A stretch of 64,000 nucleotides of DNA from Alcanivoracaceae bacterium (GCA_029213045.1 JARGPN010000001.1:1-64000), one strand, 5' to 3'; counted from the stretch's first letter, positions 54,744-64,000 are shown. Program-made: numbers and translations. The notes: generated from the sequence alone by a model not told the origin.

Positions 54744-57172
54744 AACGGCACGGAACTCGGTTGTGCGGCCTTGCTCGAATACTGGCGCCCGATGCGCATG
54801 GCATTGAGAATAACAATTAACGAGCTGGTCGACATGCCGATTGCTGCAAGCCACGGCGGCACAAAGCCTAGCGCTGCCAATGGCATGGCGAGCAAGTTGT
54901 AGCACAGCGCCCAACGTTGATTTTGTTTCAGTATGCGCATCGCTTGAAGTGCCGTGCGACGCGCGTCAACCAAGCCTGTTAGTTGCCCGCCGCATAACAC
55001 AATGTCCGCTTGTGCTTGGGCCAGTTCGGTGCCGGACGCTAATGCAACGGAAATGTCTGCGCCGGCTAACACAGGGGCATCATTGCTGCCATCGCCCACC
55101 ACCAGCACACGATGCTCGTCTTCTTGCATGGCGGTAATGCGTGCGAGTTTGTCGGCGGGGCGTTGGCGGCCGCTCCACGCGGTAATGTTGAGCATATCTG
55201 CTATGCGCTTCACGCGTGCATCGCTATCACCGCTTAGAATATTGCACTGTATATTTTGTTTTTGCAGCGCGGCAACAGCGTCGATGGCGTCGTAACGCAG
55301 TGCTTCATTTGTTCTGAACGTCGCAATTAGCTTTCCATTGCGGCTAAGTACAGTGTCTTCAATAATCGCCTCATCTTTAATGCCGCCACTTGAAATATCT
55401 AGTGCGAATTCTGCGCGACCTAATTTAAAAAAATCGCCATTAATAAAGCCGTGAATGCCGTTACCCACTTCGACGCCGATACTGTCGGTATGGTGCAACG
55501 GCTTGGTGTTGGTTTCTATAAGGGCTTTGGAAAGTGGGTGGCTGCTGGCTTGCGCAAGGCTGGCGGCGAACTGCAGCGCTTCGTCATTAGAAACACCTTC
55601 GTGTGTGTGTTCTATCGACATGCTCGGCAGGGTAAGCGTGCCGGTTTTATCAAAGACAGCACGATCAAAGGTGGCTAATGCTTCAATGGCATCAGGCTGC
55701 ACAATCAGCACGCCGCGCGGCGCTAGCACGGAAATGGTACGCGTGATGGCAGCTGGCACCGCCAATGCAAATGCACAGGGGCACGACACAACAAGTACCG
55801 CTAAGGTCGCTTCTAATGCACGGTCAGGTTGAATTAGCAGCCAAGTAACGGCGGTGATAACGGTTAAACTCAAGACGCGAATAACAAATCGCGTGGCGGC
55901 AACCTGTCCCGCTTGGGCAAGGCGCGGGCGCATCGCTTGCGCCCGCGTAGCAAGACTAGCTAACGTGGCAAGAAATGTATCCGCGCCGCTATGCGTCACG
56001 CAAAACTCTATGGGCGAACGCAGTACAACGCTGCCCGCAATCAGCGCATCGCCACGTTGTTTATGTTGTGTTGCGGCTTCGCCGGACAGTAACGCTTCAT
56101 CCAATTGCGCTGCTTGGCTAATGAGCAATCCGTCTGCTGGGACATGCCCGCCTTCTGGCACTCTTACGATGTCGTCGCGTTGCAGTTCATGCACGCTTAC
56201 TTTTTCGTAGTCGCCGTTTTTATCCCGTCTTTCTGCCCACGCGGGCGTTAGTCGGGCTAATGCATCGGTGCTGTCCATGGCGCGGTGACGTACGCGCATT
56301 TCTAAATAGCGGCCGGTTAATAAGAAGAACACCAGCATACTGACAGAGTCAAAATAGACTTCAGCGCCACCTTGCGTTGCTTGGAAAAGGCTTGCGCCAT
56401 AAATCAGTGCCACCGCGATGCTTATGGGCACGTCCATATTGAGCTCGCGACCGCGCAACCCTCGTAATGCCCCTTTAAAAAAAGGCTGCGCGGAATAAAG
56501 CACAACTGGAGAGGTCACCAAGAATCCTAGCCAGCGGAAAAAGTCGAGGGTCGGGCCGTTGATTTCGTCGCTAGGGCCGAGGTAAATCACCAGCGCAAAC
56601 ATCATCGCCTGCATCATGCCGAAGCCGGCGACAAGTAAGCGCTTAAGAAGATCGCGGGATTCGTCTTTGCGCGAATCATTAAGTGAGGCGCTATCAAGAG
56701 GACGCGGGTTGTAACCTGCTTTGGAAAAAACAACGAGTAAATCGGTGAGCGAAATATGGGCTTCGTCAAATACTACTCGCGCTCGGCGAGTTAGCGCGTT
56801 GATATGAATTTCTTTTACGCCGCTGGATTGCAAAATGACGCGCTCTAGAAACAGGACGCAGCCGTTGCAGCGCACGCCGTCGATCAATAGCTGTACTTCA
56901 TTTTTGGTGCCGTCGATTTTTCGTAAAACATGGCGCTGTAGCTCAGGTCGTTGCCACACTTTATGGTCGGTTTGAATAACACCTTCGGTATTCGCGTGTT
57001 GGTGAGCGCGAAGTTGATAGAAATCCGACAGACCCATATCATGAATCCACCTGGCAGATTCACGGCAGCTTATGCAGCACATGGGTTGCGCTGATCCATT
57101 GATGGCTATGCTGATGTGTTCAGATTCTTTCGGCACTGGCGCGCCGCAATGAAAACAAATTTGCGTGGACAT
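54740..57172 (-). CDS. ccoI: Copper-transporting P-type ATPase CcoI
   Basis: The 810-residue P1B ATPase delivers copper for cbb3 oxidase assembly. In order: N-terminal Cys cluster (CFHCG, CCISC; FixI-type), an HMA domain with GVRCNGC near residue 90, transmembrane helices, the TGE-equivalent LLSGEA loop, the CPC ion channel motif in VVSCPCAFA, DKTGTLT phosphorylation site and GDGSNDAPVL. It overlaps the upstream short ccoH-like gene by 1 nt (TGATG) and ccoS by 4 nt. Confidence 0.96.
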   Translation of the reverse strand: MSTQICFHCGAPVPKESEHISIAINGSAQPMCCISCRESARWIHDMGLSDFYQLRAHQHANTEGVIQTDHKVWQRPELQRHVLRKIDGTKNEVQLLIDGVRCNGCVLFLERVILQSSGVKEIHINALTRRARVVFDEAHISLTDLLVVFSKAGYNPRPLDSASLNDSRKDESRDLLKRLLVAGFGMMQAMMFALVIYLGPSDEINGPTLDFFRWLGFLVTSPVVLYSAQPFFKGALRGLRGRELNMDVPISIAVALIYGASLFQATQGGAEVYFDSVSMLVFFLLTGRYLEMRVRHRAMDSTDALARLTPAWAERRDKNGDYEKVSVHELQRDDIVRVPEGGHVPADGLLISQAAQLDEALLSGEAATQHKQRGDALIAGSVVLRSPIEFCVTHSGADTFLATLASLATRAQAMRPRLAQAGQVAATRFVIRVLSLTVITAVTWLLIQPDRALEATLAVLVVSCPCAFALAVPAAITRTISVLAPRGVLIVQPDAIEALATFDRAVFDKTGTLTLPSMSIEHTHEGVSNDEALQFAASLAQASSHPLSKALIETNTKPLHHTDSIGVEVGNGIHGFINGDFFKLGRAEFALDISSGGIKDEAIIEDTVLSRNGKLIATFRTNEALRYDAIDAVAALQKQNIQCNILSGDSDARVKRIADMLNITAWSGRQRPADKLARITAMQEDEHRVLVVGDGSNDAPVLAGADISVALASGTELAQAQADIVLCGGQLTGLVDARRTALQAMRILKQNQRWALCYNLLAMPLAALGFVPPWLAAIGMSTSSLIVILNAMRIGRQYSSKAAQPSSVPL

Positions 57173-57477
57173 CAGTGTGCGTTGGCGGGGTGTGTATCGG
57201 CGGAACCAGCTCCCGCCGCATGTTCCTGTTCTGAGCTTTCAGAATTCTGTGAAGCGTTGGTGCTGGTGTCGTCGCGAGTAAGCGGTATGCCAAACACTAA
57301 CGTGCCATTTGGTTTGGTGTTGGCGGGGTAGGCATTATCGATTTCGAGACTGACTACAATCAGGTGCACGCATCCGGCGAGGATTAGCAAGAATAAGCCT
57401 ATGCACATCCACAGAAGCGGCACCTGATACCAGCGTGTCAGGTCGTCAGTATTATTTGCCTGCGCTCGCGGTTTCAT
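57172..57477 (-). CDS. Short CcoH/FixH-like membrane protein
   Basis: The 101-residue protein has one transmembrane helix (WYQVPLLWMCIGLFLLILAGCVHLIVVSLEI, about 14-43) and a short Ser/Ala/Glu-rich tail. Position between ccoP and ccoI and the WY...D..YPANTK pattern suggest the FixH/CcoH assembly factor, but it lacks the usual periplasmic domain (family about 150-170 residues), so the call is tentative. The ATG at 57477 lies inside the ccoP end (26-nt overlap). Confidence 0.6.
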   Translation of the reverse strand: MKPRAQANNTDDLTRWYQVPLLWMCIGLFLLILAGCVHLIVVSLEIDNAYPANTKPNGTLVFGIPLTRDDTSTNASQNSESSEQEHAAGAGSADTHPANAH

Positions 57478-58354
57478 TGCCAAGTATCCACGCGGTAATT
57501 ACACGAATTTCGGCATTGGACAGACGATCCTTCCATGCAGGCATATAGCCTTGCCGGCCTTTGTCGATGGTGGTCATGAGTTCTTCGATGCTATTACCGT
57601 AAAGTGAAGCGTTATCGGTGAGGTTGGGCGCACCCAATGCCTTATTTCCTTTAGCGTCGGCACCGTGACATGCCGCGCAGGTGCCGAAGTAATTTTCTCC
57701 TGCGTTTGCAGACGGGCCGTCCGCGGATTCACCGGAAAGGCGACGTATATAGTGCGCTAAATTTTTTACTTTTCCGTAGCCTAATGCCTCCCAGCCGGGC
57801 ATCACGCCGTTGCGGCCGTCGCGAATGCTTTTCACAATATCTTCGGCGCTGCCGCCGAACAATGATGCGCCATCCAGTAAATTGGGTGCCCCGATAACTT
57901 TATTGCCTAAGCCGTCACGACCGTGGCAGGCCGCGCAGTTATCTTGAAAAAGACGGTGGCCAATGTGCAGCGCTTGCGGATCTTGTGACAGCGATTTAAA
58001 GCTCTGTGTCTCTGCGCGTTGCATTATTGGATCCAGTAATGCGTCGTTGACGGCAATGTCTCGCTCGAGTTCTCCCTGTGACGTCCAGCCGAGTGTGCCC
58101 GGGTTGTTGCCAAAGCCAGGATAGAGCACCAAATACGTGATACTAATAATAAATACGCAAACAGAGGGTACGTACCACCACACTGGCACTTTGCGCACGC
58201 CTTCTCGCAGAACACCGTGTGCCCATATGTGGCCACTGGTGCCATCTTTTTCAGTCGGGATGGAAACGCGTGTTCCCCAGAAAAATAAAAACAAAGTAAT
58301 GCCAATATTTAGCACCACCAATCCCATAACCCACAATGACCAGCCTGTACTCAT
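57452..58354 (-). CDS. ccoP: Cbb3 oxidase diheme subunit CcoP
   Basis: The 300-residue membrane-anchored subunit carries two c-type hemes: Cys140-x-x-Cys143-His144 and Cys226-x-x-Cys229-His230 (both CAACHG). Distal Met ligands are likely in NGVMPGW and QGYMPAW. Two N-terminal hydrophobic segments (about 8-28 and 58-78) anchor it. It passes electrons to CcoO/CcoN. The ATG at 58354 is chosen over an upstream TTG; only 2 nt separate it from the ccoQ stop. Confidence 0.95.
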   Translation of the reverse strand: MSTGWSLWVMGLVVLNIGITLFLFFWGTRVSIPTEKDGTSGHIWAHGVLREGVRKVPVWWYVPSVCVFIISITYLVLYPGFGNNPGTLGWTSQGELERDIAVNDALLDPIMQRAETQSFKSLSQDPQALHIGHRLFQDNCAACHGRDGLGNKVIGAPNLLDGASLFGGSAEDIVKSIRDGRNGVMPGWEALGYGKVKNLAHYIRRLSGESADGPSANAGENYFGTCAACHGADAKGNKALGAPNLTDNASLYGNSIEELMTTIDKGRQGYMPAWKDRLSNAEIRVITAWILGNETASAGK

Positions 58355-58356
58355 GA

Positions 58357-58554
58357 TCAACTGTCCTCGTTGTCTTGATGTTGTTGCCCAGCGCTATTCA
58401 CATACGGTTCTTTCGGATCTTCCATGGGCAATTCAGATAACTTATCAAAAACTTTTTTGTGTCGAGCGCGCCACGCCCAAACCCAAATGCCAATAAATGT
58501 CAGCATTATGAGTACGATCATTACGCCGATGGCGTTACCCCATAGGTCTGTCAT
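58357..58554 (-). CDS. ccoQ: Cbb3 oxidase small subunit CcoQ
   Basis: The 65-residue protein has one transmembrane helix (IGVMIVLIMLTFIGIWVWAW) followed by a basic/acidic tail typical of CcoQ (FDKLSELPMEDP). It stabilises CcoP association. The start overlaps the ccoO end by 4 nt. Confidence 0.93.
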   Translation of the reverse strand: MTDLWGNAIGVMIVLIMLTFIGIWVWAWRARHKKVFDKLSELPMEDPKEPYVNSAGQQHQDNEDS

Positions 58555-59189
58555 TGTTTGGCTTTCGGTAGAACGTTGTCGATGCCAAGTCCTTGCAGGT
58601 ATGCCACAAGCGCATCCATTTCCGTTTTGCCGTCCACAGCAGCCAATGCCGATTCAATGTCCGCCTCGCTGTACGGATCGCCGAGTATGCGCAGTACGCG
58701 CATCCGTGCCTGAATATCGGCGCCACTAATTTTTTTCTTGGTTAGCCAAGGGTAAGGCGGCATGTTTGATTCGGGCACGAGTTGCTGTGGGTTTTCTAAA
58801 TGTCGGTGCTGCCATTCATCTGAGTATTTTCCACCGACACGGGCAAGATCAGGGCCGGTACGCTTGCTGCCCCACTGAAAGGGTCTGTCGTAAACGGAAT
58901 CCGATGCCGCAGAAAATTCGCCGTAACGCTGGGTTTCAAAGCGTTGATGGCGAATCATTTGCGAATGGCATAGATAGCAGCCTTCACGCACATATACATC
59001 CCGGCCCGCTAATCGCAGTGGCGAGTAAGGTTTTAATCCTTCAGAAGGCTGCACTTTGTTGGCTTCAATAAATAGTGGTGTGATTTCAGCTAAACCACCG
59101 ATGGAAATCATCACCGCGGTTAACACACCTAACAGCCAGGCGCGTTTCTCAATGGCTTCAAAATGTTCGTAGCGAATTGGAAATTTCAT
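58551..59189 (-). CDS. ccoO: Cbb3 oxidase monoheme subunit CcoO
   Basis: The 212-residue subunit has an N-terminal membrane anchor (about 17-40) and one c-type heme site Cys71-x-x-Cys74-His75 in REGCYLCHSQMIR, followed by RYGEFS and RTGPDLARVGGKYSD, as in CcoO. The ATG at 59189 has TAGGAGCAGG upstream; a longer frame starting inside ccoN is not supported. It starts 8 nt after the ccoN stop. Confidence 0.95.
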   Translation of the reverse strand: MKFPIRYEHFEAIEKRAWLLGVLTAVMISIGGLAEITPLFIEANKVQPSEGLKPYSPLRLAGRDVYVREGCYLCHSQMIRHQRFETQRYGEFSAASDSVYDRPFQWGSKRTGPDLARVGGKYSDEWQHRHLENPQQLVPESNMPPYPWLTKKKISGADIQARMRVLRILGDPYSEADIESALAAVDGKTEMDALVAYLQGLGIDNVLPKAKQ

Positions 59190-59197
59190 ACCTGCTC

Positions 59198-60664
59198 CTA
59201 CCGTTCTGTTTCGGCTAGCGGCGCGGGATTTTGTTCCGGCGTCGGCTGGGGAATCGGCACAGGAATGGCCTTGATTAAATGTGCTCTCGCGGCTGCAGCG
59301 GTGTGCCACAGGTTCCATGCCATCACGACCATGCCGCTGACGATAAACAGTCCGCCGACAAAGCGAACGACGTAATAAGGTCTGATCGCAATCAAGCTAT
59401 CCAAGAACGGGTGGGCCAGTGAGCCATCAGGCAATGTTTCGCGCCACATTAAGCCTTCCGTCACGCCTGCCGCCCACATCGCGCAGATATAGAAAAGGGT
59501 GCCGAGCATATGCAGCCAGAAGTGTAACTCCATGCCTGCGTGGGAATGCATTGGCCGACCTAGCGCGCGAGGCGCCATGGCATAAAGCGAACCGATGGTA
59601 ATCATGGCGACCCAACCCAAAGACCCAGAGTGCACATGCGCAATCGTCCAGTCAGTGTAATGGGATAATGAGTTCACTGATTTAATCGCCATCATCGAGC
59701 CTTCAAACGTTGAGGCGGCATAAAACACGAGCGAGAGAATCATAAATTTGGCGGCGGGATCGGTTTTTAATTTACCCCATGAGCCGTTAAAAGTGAGCAA
59801 GCCATTTGCTGCCGAGCCCCAGCTGGGGATAAGGAGCAATATGGAAAAGGCCATGCCCACTGATTGCACCCAATCGGGTAGCGCGGTAAATAGTAAGTGG
59901 TGAGAGCCAGCCCACATATACACAGAGATCAGCGCCCAAAAATTCACGATGGAAAAACGATAGCTCCATAACGGCTGCTGCGCTTGGCGCGGCACGAAGT
60001 AATACATCATGCCCAAGAAACCGGCCGTTAAGAAAAATGCCACCGCATTGTGTCCGTACCACCATTGCACCATGGCATCCACTGCGCCTGAATACACCGA
60101 GTACGACTTAGTAAAGGAAACAGGAATAACTAAATTGTTGACGATGTGCAGCAGTGCCACAGCTAAAATCAATGCGCCGTAATACCAATTGGCGACGTAA
60201 ATATGTCGTATCCGTCGACGTGCAAGCGTGGCAAAAAAAACTATGCCGAAGCTGACCCATACCACAGCAATGATGATATCGATCCACCACTCGGGTTCGG
60301 CGTACTCTTTGCTCTGCGTTAAGCCGAGGGGCATGGTCACCATCGATAACAAGCAGATCAGCTGCCAGCCCCAGAACGTAAACGTGGCGAGTTTTGTAAA
60401 GGCAAGTCTAGCGTGGCCGGTGCGTTGCACAACGTAATAACAGGTACCCATTAATGCCGAGCCGCCGAAGGCGAAGATCACGCCGAAAGTATGGTCGGGA
60501 CGCAAACGACTAAAGGTAAGCCATGGAATGCCGAAATTCAGAGAGGGCCATTGTAATTGGGCGGCGATATACACGCCGATGGACATTCCTATAACACCCC
60601 ATATAGCAGAGGCTAAAAGAAACAGTCGAACAACGTGATCGTTGTAGGTTTCATTCTGTTGCAT
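59198..60664 (-). CDS. ccoN: Cbb3 oxidase catalytic subunit CcoN
   Basis: The 488-residue heme-copper oxidase subunit reduces oxygen at high affinity. About twelve membrane helices are visible. Histidine-bearing segments include [37 protein letters not shown] and [14 protein letters not shown], the last two near the binuclear heme b3-CuB centre. GAGGATCAC precedes the ATG. It is the first gene of the leftward ccoNOQP-H-IS run; ccoG is missing. Confidence 0.97.
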   Translation of the reverse strand: MQQNETYNDHVVRLFLLASAIWGVIGMSIGVYIAAQLQWPSLNFGIPWLTFSRLRPDHTFGVIFAFGGSALMGTCYYVVQRTGHARLAFTKLATFTFWGWQLICLLSMVTMPLGLTQSKEYAEPEWWIDIIIAVVWVSFGIVFFATLARRRIRHIYVANWYYGALILAVALLHIVNNLVIPVSFTKSYSVYSGAVDAMVQWWYGHNAVAFFLTAGFLGMMYYFVPRQAQQPLWSYRFSIVNFWALISVYMWAGSHHLLFTALPDWVQSVGMAFSILLLIPSWGSAANGLLTFNGSWGKLKTDPAAKFMILSLVFYAASTFEGSMMAIKSVNSLSHYTDWTIAHVHSGSLGWVAMITIGSLYAMAPRALGRPMHSHAGMELHFWLHMLGTLFYICAMWAAGVTEGLMWRETLPDGSLAHPFLDSLIAIRPYYVVRFVGGLFIVSGMVVMAWNLWHTAAAARAHLIKAIPVPIPQPTPEQNPAPLAETER

Positions 60665-60986
60665 GTGATCCTCACGCCTACTTCGTTTTATTGGAAGTGG
60701 TCGATCGCCATGGGCGACACGGCGCTATTGTGCGCCGAATGTAATCAATCGGTAAACCGGAAATTTTAAACAGTAGATGAAATTGCATGGCTCAACATTT
60801 GATGCATGCGCGGTTTTTCCCCGAAATATCGCCAAAAATATTGTTTTTGCGGGATTAGATAAATTTATTTTTTAAAAAAATTACAGTAGATATGGCAAAG
60901 AAATTTGCAGAGAGGCGCAATAAATATTAAATCCACTTCTTATTGATAATCGTTACCGCGCGAATGGTATTGAAAATAAGTTTCAA
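60665..60986. other. Upstream region of the cco operon, no gene seen
   Basis: These 322 AT-rich bases separate the leftward ccoN from the leftward DUF2798 gene. Two TTGAT half-sites (60744-60748 reverse, 60799-60803 forward) recall FNR/Anr boxes but lack a matching second half. The promoter of the cco operon should be here. Confidence 0.45.
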
Positions 60987-61238
60987 TTATTTATTTTCGT
61001 CGCTTTGTTTTAATGTCCATGCTGTTAAACGATGTGCGATGGGTGCAATCAGGGAGACTAGGGGAAAGGCGACAGCCCACGCAATAACAAAGGCGCTTAG
61101 CCAGCGCAGCGGATATCCTGAATCCATGCCCGTGTTCACTAGGGTAATCACTGCTGACATCATTAAAGACATTAAGCAGGACATAAAGAAAGCGAAGACA
61201 AGATTGCGGTGACGAGCGCTAGGGAAGCTTCGGGCCAT
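60987..61238 (-). CDS. DUF2798 family membrane protein
   Basis: The 83-residue protein has two transmembrane helices: FAFFMSCLMSLMMSAVITLVN (about 15-36) and WLSAFVIAWAVAFPLVSLIAP (about 46-67). The pattern N-helix..G...W...W..A...P....AP....L fits DUF2798, whose function is unknown. CAGGAG precedes the ATG by about 6 nt. It is transcribed toward ccoN but 322 nt away; linkage is not shown. Confidence 0.8.
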   Translation of the reverse strand: MARSFPSARHRNLVFAFFMSCLMSLMMSAVITLVNTGMDSGYPLRWLSAFVIAWAVAFPLVSLIAPIAHRLTAWTLKQSDENK

Positions 61239-61320
61239 GACGTGCTCCTGATCGACATAATGATAATGGGGCTTTGCGCGGGTGTTCAGATTGAAGCGGG
61301 TGCGATGAAATCGCTAGCCT

Positions 61321-61358
61321 AAAGCAAAAAAGCCCCGTAAACGGGGCTTTTTTGCTTT
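61321..61358. terminator. Intrinsic terminator after tRNA-Phe
   Basis: An 18-bp perfect inverted repeat (61321-61338 / 61341-61358) with core GCCCCGT and A6/T6 flanks lies 7 nt beyond the tRNA 3' end. Confidence 0.92.
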
Positions 61359-61365
61359 GGAGATA

Positions 61366-61441
61366 TGGTGCCCGGAGGCGGAATCGAACCACCGACACGA
61401 GGATTTTCAATCCTCTGCTCTACCGACTGAGCTATCCGGGC
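61366..61441 (-). tRNA. tRNA-Phe (GAA)
   Basis: Read on the minus strand, 76 nt fold into a full cloverleaf: acceptor GCCCGGA/TCCGGGC, D arm GCTC...GAGC, anticodon stem GAGGA with loop containing GAA, and T arm ending GGTTCGATTCC. The 3' CCA is encoded. It is downstream of the yggX operon, a neighbourhood also common in pseudomonads. Confidence 0.97.
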
Positions 61442-61503
61442 TAAAAGAGGGCGCTATTAAAGCGATTCGTCTGGTCAAGGTCAAGGAGGGGATGCAGCGG
61501 AAT

Positions 61504-61662
61504 TTACTCTTCTATCCAGTTCCAGACGCGTTTGCCTAGATACCAACCAATTATGCTGCCCACGACGCCTAAGAATGCGCCTAGCAGGGGCGATTCATTG
61601 GCGAGGCTCCACGCCAAGGTGGCGATGCCGCAAGACACGAGTAGCGGGATAAGCAGCTTCAT
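61504..61662 (-). CDS. 52-residue membrane peptide gene downstream of yggX
   Basis: The small frame begins [20 protein letters not shown], then a Gly-rich segment with [18 protein letters not shown] and ends EE. The first helix (residues 2-20) and second (about 28-44) could both span the membrane. Its ATG overlaps the yggX stop in ATGA, strong support for translation. Function is unknown; the length of 52 codons means automated calling may miss it. Confidence 0.72.
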   Translation of the reverse strand: MKLLIPLLVSCGIATLAWSLANESPLLGAFLGVVGSIIGWYLGKRVWNWIEE

Positions 61663-61925
61663 TCAGGGGTGTAGCCTTCCGCGCGGTCGAATTCTTCATT
61701 ACTTAAAAAAAGCTCTCGCTGTTCGTCGAGGTAGGGGCGGGTATTGGGGTCCATCACGTTGAGGTGCTTTTCGTTGATCAACATGGTCTGTTGTTTTAGC
61801 CAGTCTTGCCACGCCTGTTTTGACACGTCTTCAAAGATGGCGGCTCCCTTGGGGCCGGGGAATGGCGCTCGCTCTAGGCCTTCTAGTTCTTTTTGATACT
61901 TCCTGCAAAAAACCATTCGGGTCAT
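61659..61925 (-). CDS. yggX: Oxidative damage protection / Fe-S trafficking protein YggX
   Basis: The 88-residue protein matches Ygg[22 protein letters not shown] at the N-terminus with conserved Cys7, then [18 protein letters not shown], and the end RAEGYTPE. It protects labile Fe-S clusters and assists repair. GGATTTCAG precedes the ATG. It sits between mutY upstream and the 52-residue gene, in the common asmA-mutY-yggX order. Confidence 0.95.
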   Translation of the reverse strand: MTRMVFCRKYQKELEGLERAPFPGPKGAAIFEDVSKQAWQDWLKQQTMLINEKHLNVMDPNTRPYLDEQRELFLSNEEFDRAEGYTPE

Positions 61926-62054
61926 CTGAAATCCTGCAATGTGGGGTGGTGGCGTGGGCGATTCAGCGCCTAACGTGATGAGAGTTATTGTAGAAGGGCG
62001 GGCGACGATGACACAACTCCGACTGATATGGCGAAAAGTGTTTTGCTAATGAGC

Positions 62055-63125
62055 TTATTGCAGTTGCGATAATAGCTTCTTAACGGGCGCCGCGAGGCCG
62101 AGGCGTCCGGGGCTGTGGGCGAGTATCCAGCGTTGATGCGGCGCATCAGCGACAGATCTCTCGTTGGGTCGGACACGAATACGTATCGGTGTGATGTCTA
62201 AGTGGAAATGGCTAAAGGTGTGGCGAAACGGCGTCAGCGTGACGATGTTATCGCCGCTAAGGTTGAGCGATTTAAGCGTTTGCGCAATGTCGTCGTGACT
62301 GTCCGTTTGCGGCGGGCACCAGAGCCCGCCCCAAAGTCCCGATGGCGGTCTTTGTTCGAGCAAGATGGCGCCGTCGGCGTTTTCGAGTAGCAACATCACC
62401 GTGGATTTAACGGGGATCGTTTTTTTCGGTTTGCGTCCAGGGTATTCGTGTTGTGTGCTGTTGCGATGCGCGATGCATTGTTTTTGGAGCGGGCATTCGC
62501 TGCAGCGTGGTTTGCTGCGGGTGCACAGGGTTGCGCCAAGATCCATCATCACTTGCGTGTAATCGCGCAGGCGATCTTCGGGTGTGAGCTCCTCTGCGAC
62601 GCGCCAAAGCTGTTGCTCAACGGCGCGTTCGCCTGGCCAGCCGGCAATGGCATAGAAGCGGCTGAGCACTCTTTTTACATTGCCGTCTAAAATGGGCGCG
62701 CGCAGCTGCATGCTGATGCTGGCGATGGCGCCCGCGGTGGAGCGGCCGATGCCGGGCAGTGATATTAGCGATTCAATGTCTTTCGGAAATTTTCCAGCAA
62801 ACTCGTTAACGATTTGCTTTGACGCTTTATGTAGATTGCGTGCGCGCGCGTAGTAGCCTAGTCCCGTCCAGTGATGCAGGACTTCATCGGAGGGTGCGGC
62901 GGCCAGCGTAGCGACATCAGGAAAGCGTTGCATAAAACGTTCGAAGTACGGAATCACCGTGCTCACTTGCGTTTGTTGCAACATGATTTCCGAAATCCAA
63001 ACGCGATACGGAGTGATTTTTTTTTGCCACGGCAGATCCTTGCGGCCGTGCTCGTCATACCAAGCAAGCACGGCTCGTTGAAATTGTCGTGGCGTCAGCG
63101 TTGTGGCGGCAGAGCTCTCGGTCAC
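62055..63125 (-). CDS. mutY: A/G-specific adenine DNA glycosylase MutY
   Basis: The 356-residue repair enzyme removes adenine opposite 8-oxoguanine. The HhH-GPD domain has EIMLQQTQV (catalytic Glu) and [14 protein letters not shown] (HhH), then [11 protein letters not shown] with the catalytic Asp. The 4Fe-4S loop is C-x6-C-x2-C-x5-C in the [17 protein letters not shown] region around residues 195-211. A C-terminal Nudix-like domain (about 230-350) recognises 8-oxoG. The start is a GTG overlapping the asmA stop (GTGA). Confidence 0.95.
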   Translation of the reverse strand: MTESSAATTLTPRQFQRAVLAWYDEHGRKDLPWQKKITPYRVWISEIMLQQTQVSTVIPYFERFMQRFPDVATLAAAPSDEVLHHWTGLGYYARARNLHKASKQIVNEFAGKFPKDIESLISLPGIGRSTAGAIASISMQLRAPILDGNVKRVLSRFYAIAGWPGERAVEQQLWRVAEELTPEDRLRDYTQVMMDLGATLCTRSKPRCSECPLQKQCIAHRNSTQHEYPGRKPKKTIPVKSTVMLLLENADGAILLEQRPPSGLWGGLWCPPQTDSHDDIAQTLKSLNLSGDNIVTLTPFRHTFSHFHLDITPIRIRVRPNERSVADAPHQRWILAHSPGRLGLAAPVKKLLSQLQ

Positions 63126-64000
63126 TTGAAAAGCTTATTTAGTTTGTCGTTGAGCTGCTTTTTCACTTCTTCGTTGGCTTTTTGCTTGGCCGCATCTTTA
63201 ATAACTTCTTCTGCCGTGCCGCCATCGCTTTCAATGCCATATTTTTCTTTCAGTTTTTCAGCGGCAGCCTTGGCGGCAAGGTCCTTGCCGATTTTCTTAA
63301 ATCCATCTTTGTCTGGACGACACCAATCTGCGGCACTGCCTTCCAAGTTGCCTTTGCAGTGCAGAGGCCAGACTTGGTCTTTCAGATATTTACTTTCGCT
63401 AATATCTGGCGATTGCATGGACAGCTGAAAATCAAATTCTTCGCTGCGCAGATTTAAATGCCCAGCCCCATTCACTGCGCCGCGATTTAGCTTGGCGTCC
63501 AACTTGTCGATATAGGCGATTTCTTTTTCAAGATGTGCGGCGCCAGTCAGATCAATAATTTTCGTATCCTCTGACAACTCTAAAGGCAGTTTTCCAGATT
63601 CTTGTCCTGGAATAAATGCTGCGAGCTGTTTGTACGCGCCGAGCATGTCGTTAATGCCGCCGACCAACGTATTGTGCAGGTTGGCGCCGCGCACGGTGCC
63701 ATCGACTAGTTTAAACGTCGTGGTGCCTTTGGCATTTTCGACAAGCGCTTTTTCACTATTTCCTTTGCTAGAGAAGTCCAGTGCCATATCTAAAATGCCA
63801 GTGAAAAGATCATCCTCTAACGCCATGGTGGCTACGGGTTGAACTTGTACATGCGTAACTTTCTTGGAGAGTGTCATTACCGGAACATCGGTGCGCGCGT
63901 CGAGCGATGCGGTGGCGGAGAAGGTGCCGCCTAGTGCTTTGCCCTGTGCTTGAGTGAGTTGCATCAACCCTTGGTTTGCTTTGACAACGAAATCCATCTC
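63122..64000 (-). CDS. AsmA family protein, 3' part
   Basis: The right end of the window cuts this leftward gene; about 290 C-terminal residues are visible and the frame is open to base 64000. The segments [47 protein letters not shown] and [14 protein letters not shown] are typical of the AsmA C-terminal domain. AsmA-like proteins span the envelope as beta-groove structures and help move phospholipids to the outer membrane. The C-terminus is a Lys/Glu-rich helix. Its stop overlaps mutY by 4 nt. Confidence 0.88.
   Translation of the reverse strand, partial: EMDFVVKANQGLMQLTQAQGKALGGTFSATASLDARTDVPVMTLSKKVTHVQVQPVATMALEDDLFTGILDMALDFSSKGNSEKALVENAKGTTTFKLVDGTVRGANLHNTLVGGINDMLGAYKQLAAFIPGQESGKLPLELSEDTKIIDLTGAAHLEKEIAYIDKLDAKLNRGAVNGAGHLNLRSEEFDFQLSMQSPDISESKYLKDQVWPLHCKGNLEGSAADWCRPDKDGFKKIGKDLAAKAAAEKLKEKYGIESDGGTAEEVIKDAAKQKANEEVKKQLNDKLNKLFK

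Noticed and set aside
60735-60803. FNR/Anr boxes upstream of ccoN
   Set aside because: Two TTGAT half-sites are present, but neither has the ATCAA partner at the right spacing.
60943-60957. Fur-box-like GATAATCGTTA
   Set aside because: Only a partial match to the 19-bp consensus, and it lies behind the DUF2798 stop rather than at an evident promoter.

Overview
The window looks like the chromosome of a free-living, aerobic, probably marine gammaproteobacterium related to Pseudomonadales/Cellvibrionales. The basis is gene content and order: ubiD / rho-trxA / ppx-ppk, greB, gshA-tex, ompR-envZ, pckA / hslO-hslR-yrfG / nudE-cysQ, ccoNOQP-ccoIS and asmA-mutY-yggX-tRNA-Phe are arrangements typical of that group. 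Base composition is even and moderately GC-rich. I see no insertion sequence, integrase, prophage or CRISPR array, so most of the window is core genome with accessory genes mainly in the first 20 kb. I cannot name a genus from sequence alone.

Layout. 1-6959: 3' part of a giant secreted repeat protein (at least 16 Ig/cadherin-like modules plus a cysteine-containing C-terminal region), closed by a strong terminator. 7-9.7 kb: solitary short CopB, beta-carbonic anhydrase, and a secreted unknown protein with a possible flagellar-sigma promoter or a hairpin over its ribosome site. 9.6-13.4 kb: a leftward three-gene operon with two PLP-fold enzymes and a flavin oxidase; the last two carry Tat-like signals. 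13.4-17.4 kb: an SDR oxidoreductase and a divergent MBOAT/SGNH-like O-acylation pair. 17.4-27.9 kb: ubiD, an LpxO-like hydroxylase, DUF1244, rho, trxA, ppx facing ppk, and greB with a DUF502 gene. 28-31 kb: DUF3185 protein, yheS and a TIGR02444 protein.

30.7-34.7 kb: an amicyanin-like cupredoxin gene overlapping a membrane GGDEF/EAL protein, then an orphan ParA ATPase. 34.8-40 kb: DUF4124 protein, lipoprotein FKBP isomerase, Rsd/AlgQ-type regulator, a dsbB-lrgA-lrgB operon and gshA. 40-47 kb: tex, pilH-like regulator, ompR-envZ and ndh, with two REP-like inverted pairs in the gaps. 47-54.5 kb: a second secreted unknown protein resembling the one near 9 kb, pckA, hslO-hslR-yrfG, nudE-cysQ and an alpha/beta hydrolase. 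54.5-60.7 kb: cbb3 oxidase operon ccoNOQP, short ccoH-like gene, ccoI, ccoS, with no ccoG. 61-64 kb: DUF2798 protein, tRNA-Phe, a 52-codon membrane peptide gene, yggX, mutY and the 3' end of asmA.

Themes. Copper handling recurs (CopB, cupredoxin, CcoI, cbb3 oxidase). Redox and stress protection is broad (trxA, dsbB, gshA, hslO, yggX, mutY). The least explained parts are the giant repeat protein, the exported PLP/flavin cassette, the cupredoxin/c-di-GMP pair, the two related secreted unknown proteins, and the REP-like elements. I found no clearly new multi-gene system; the exported enzyme cassette and the cupredoxin/c-di-GMP pair are the best candidates for follow-up.
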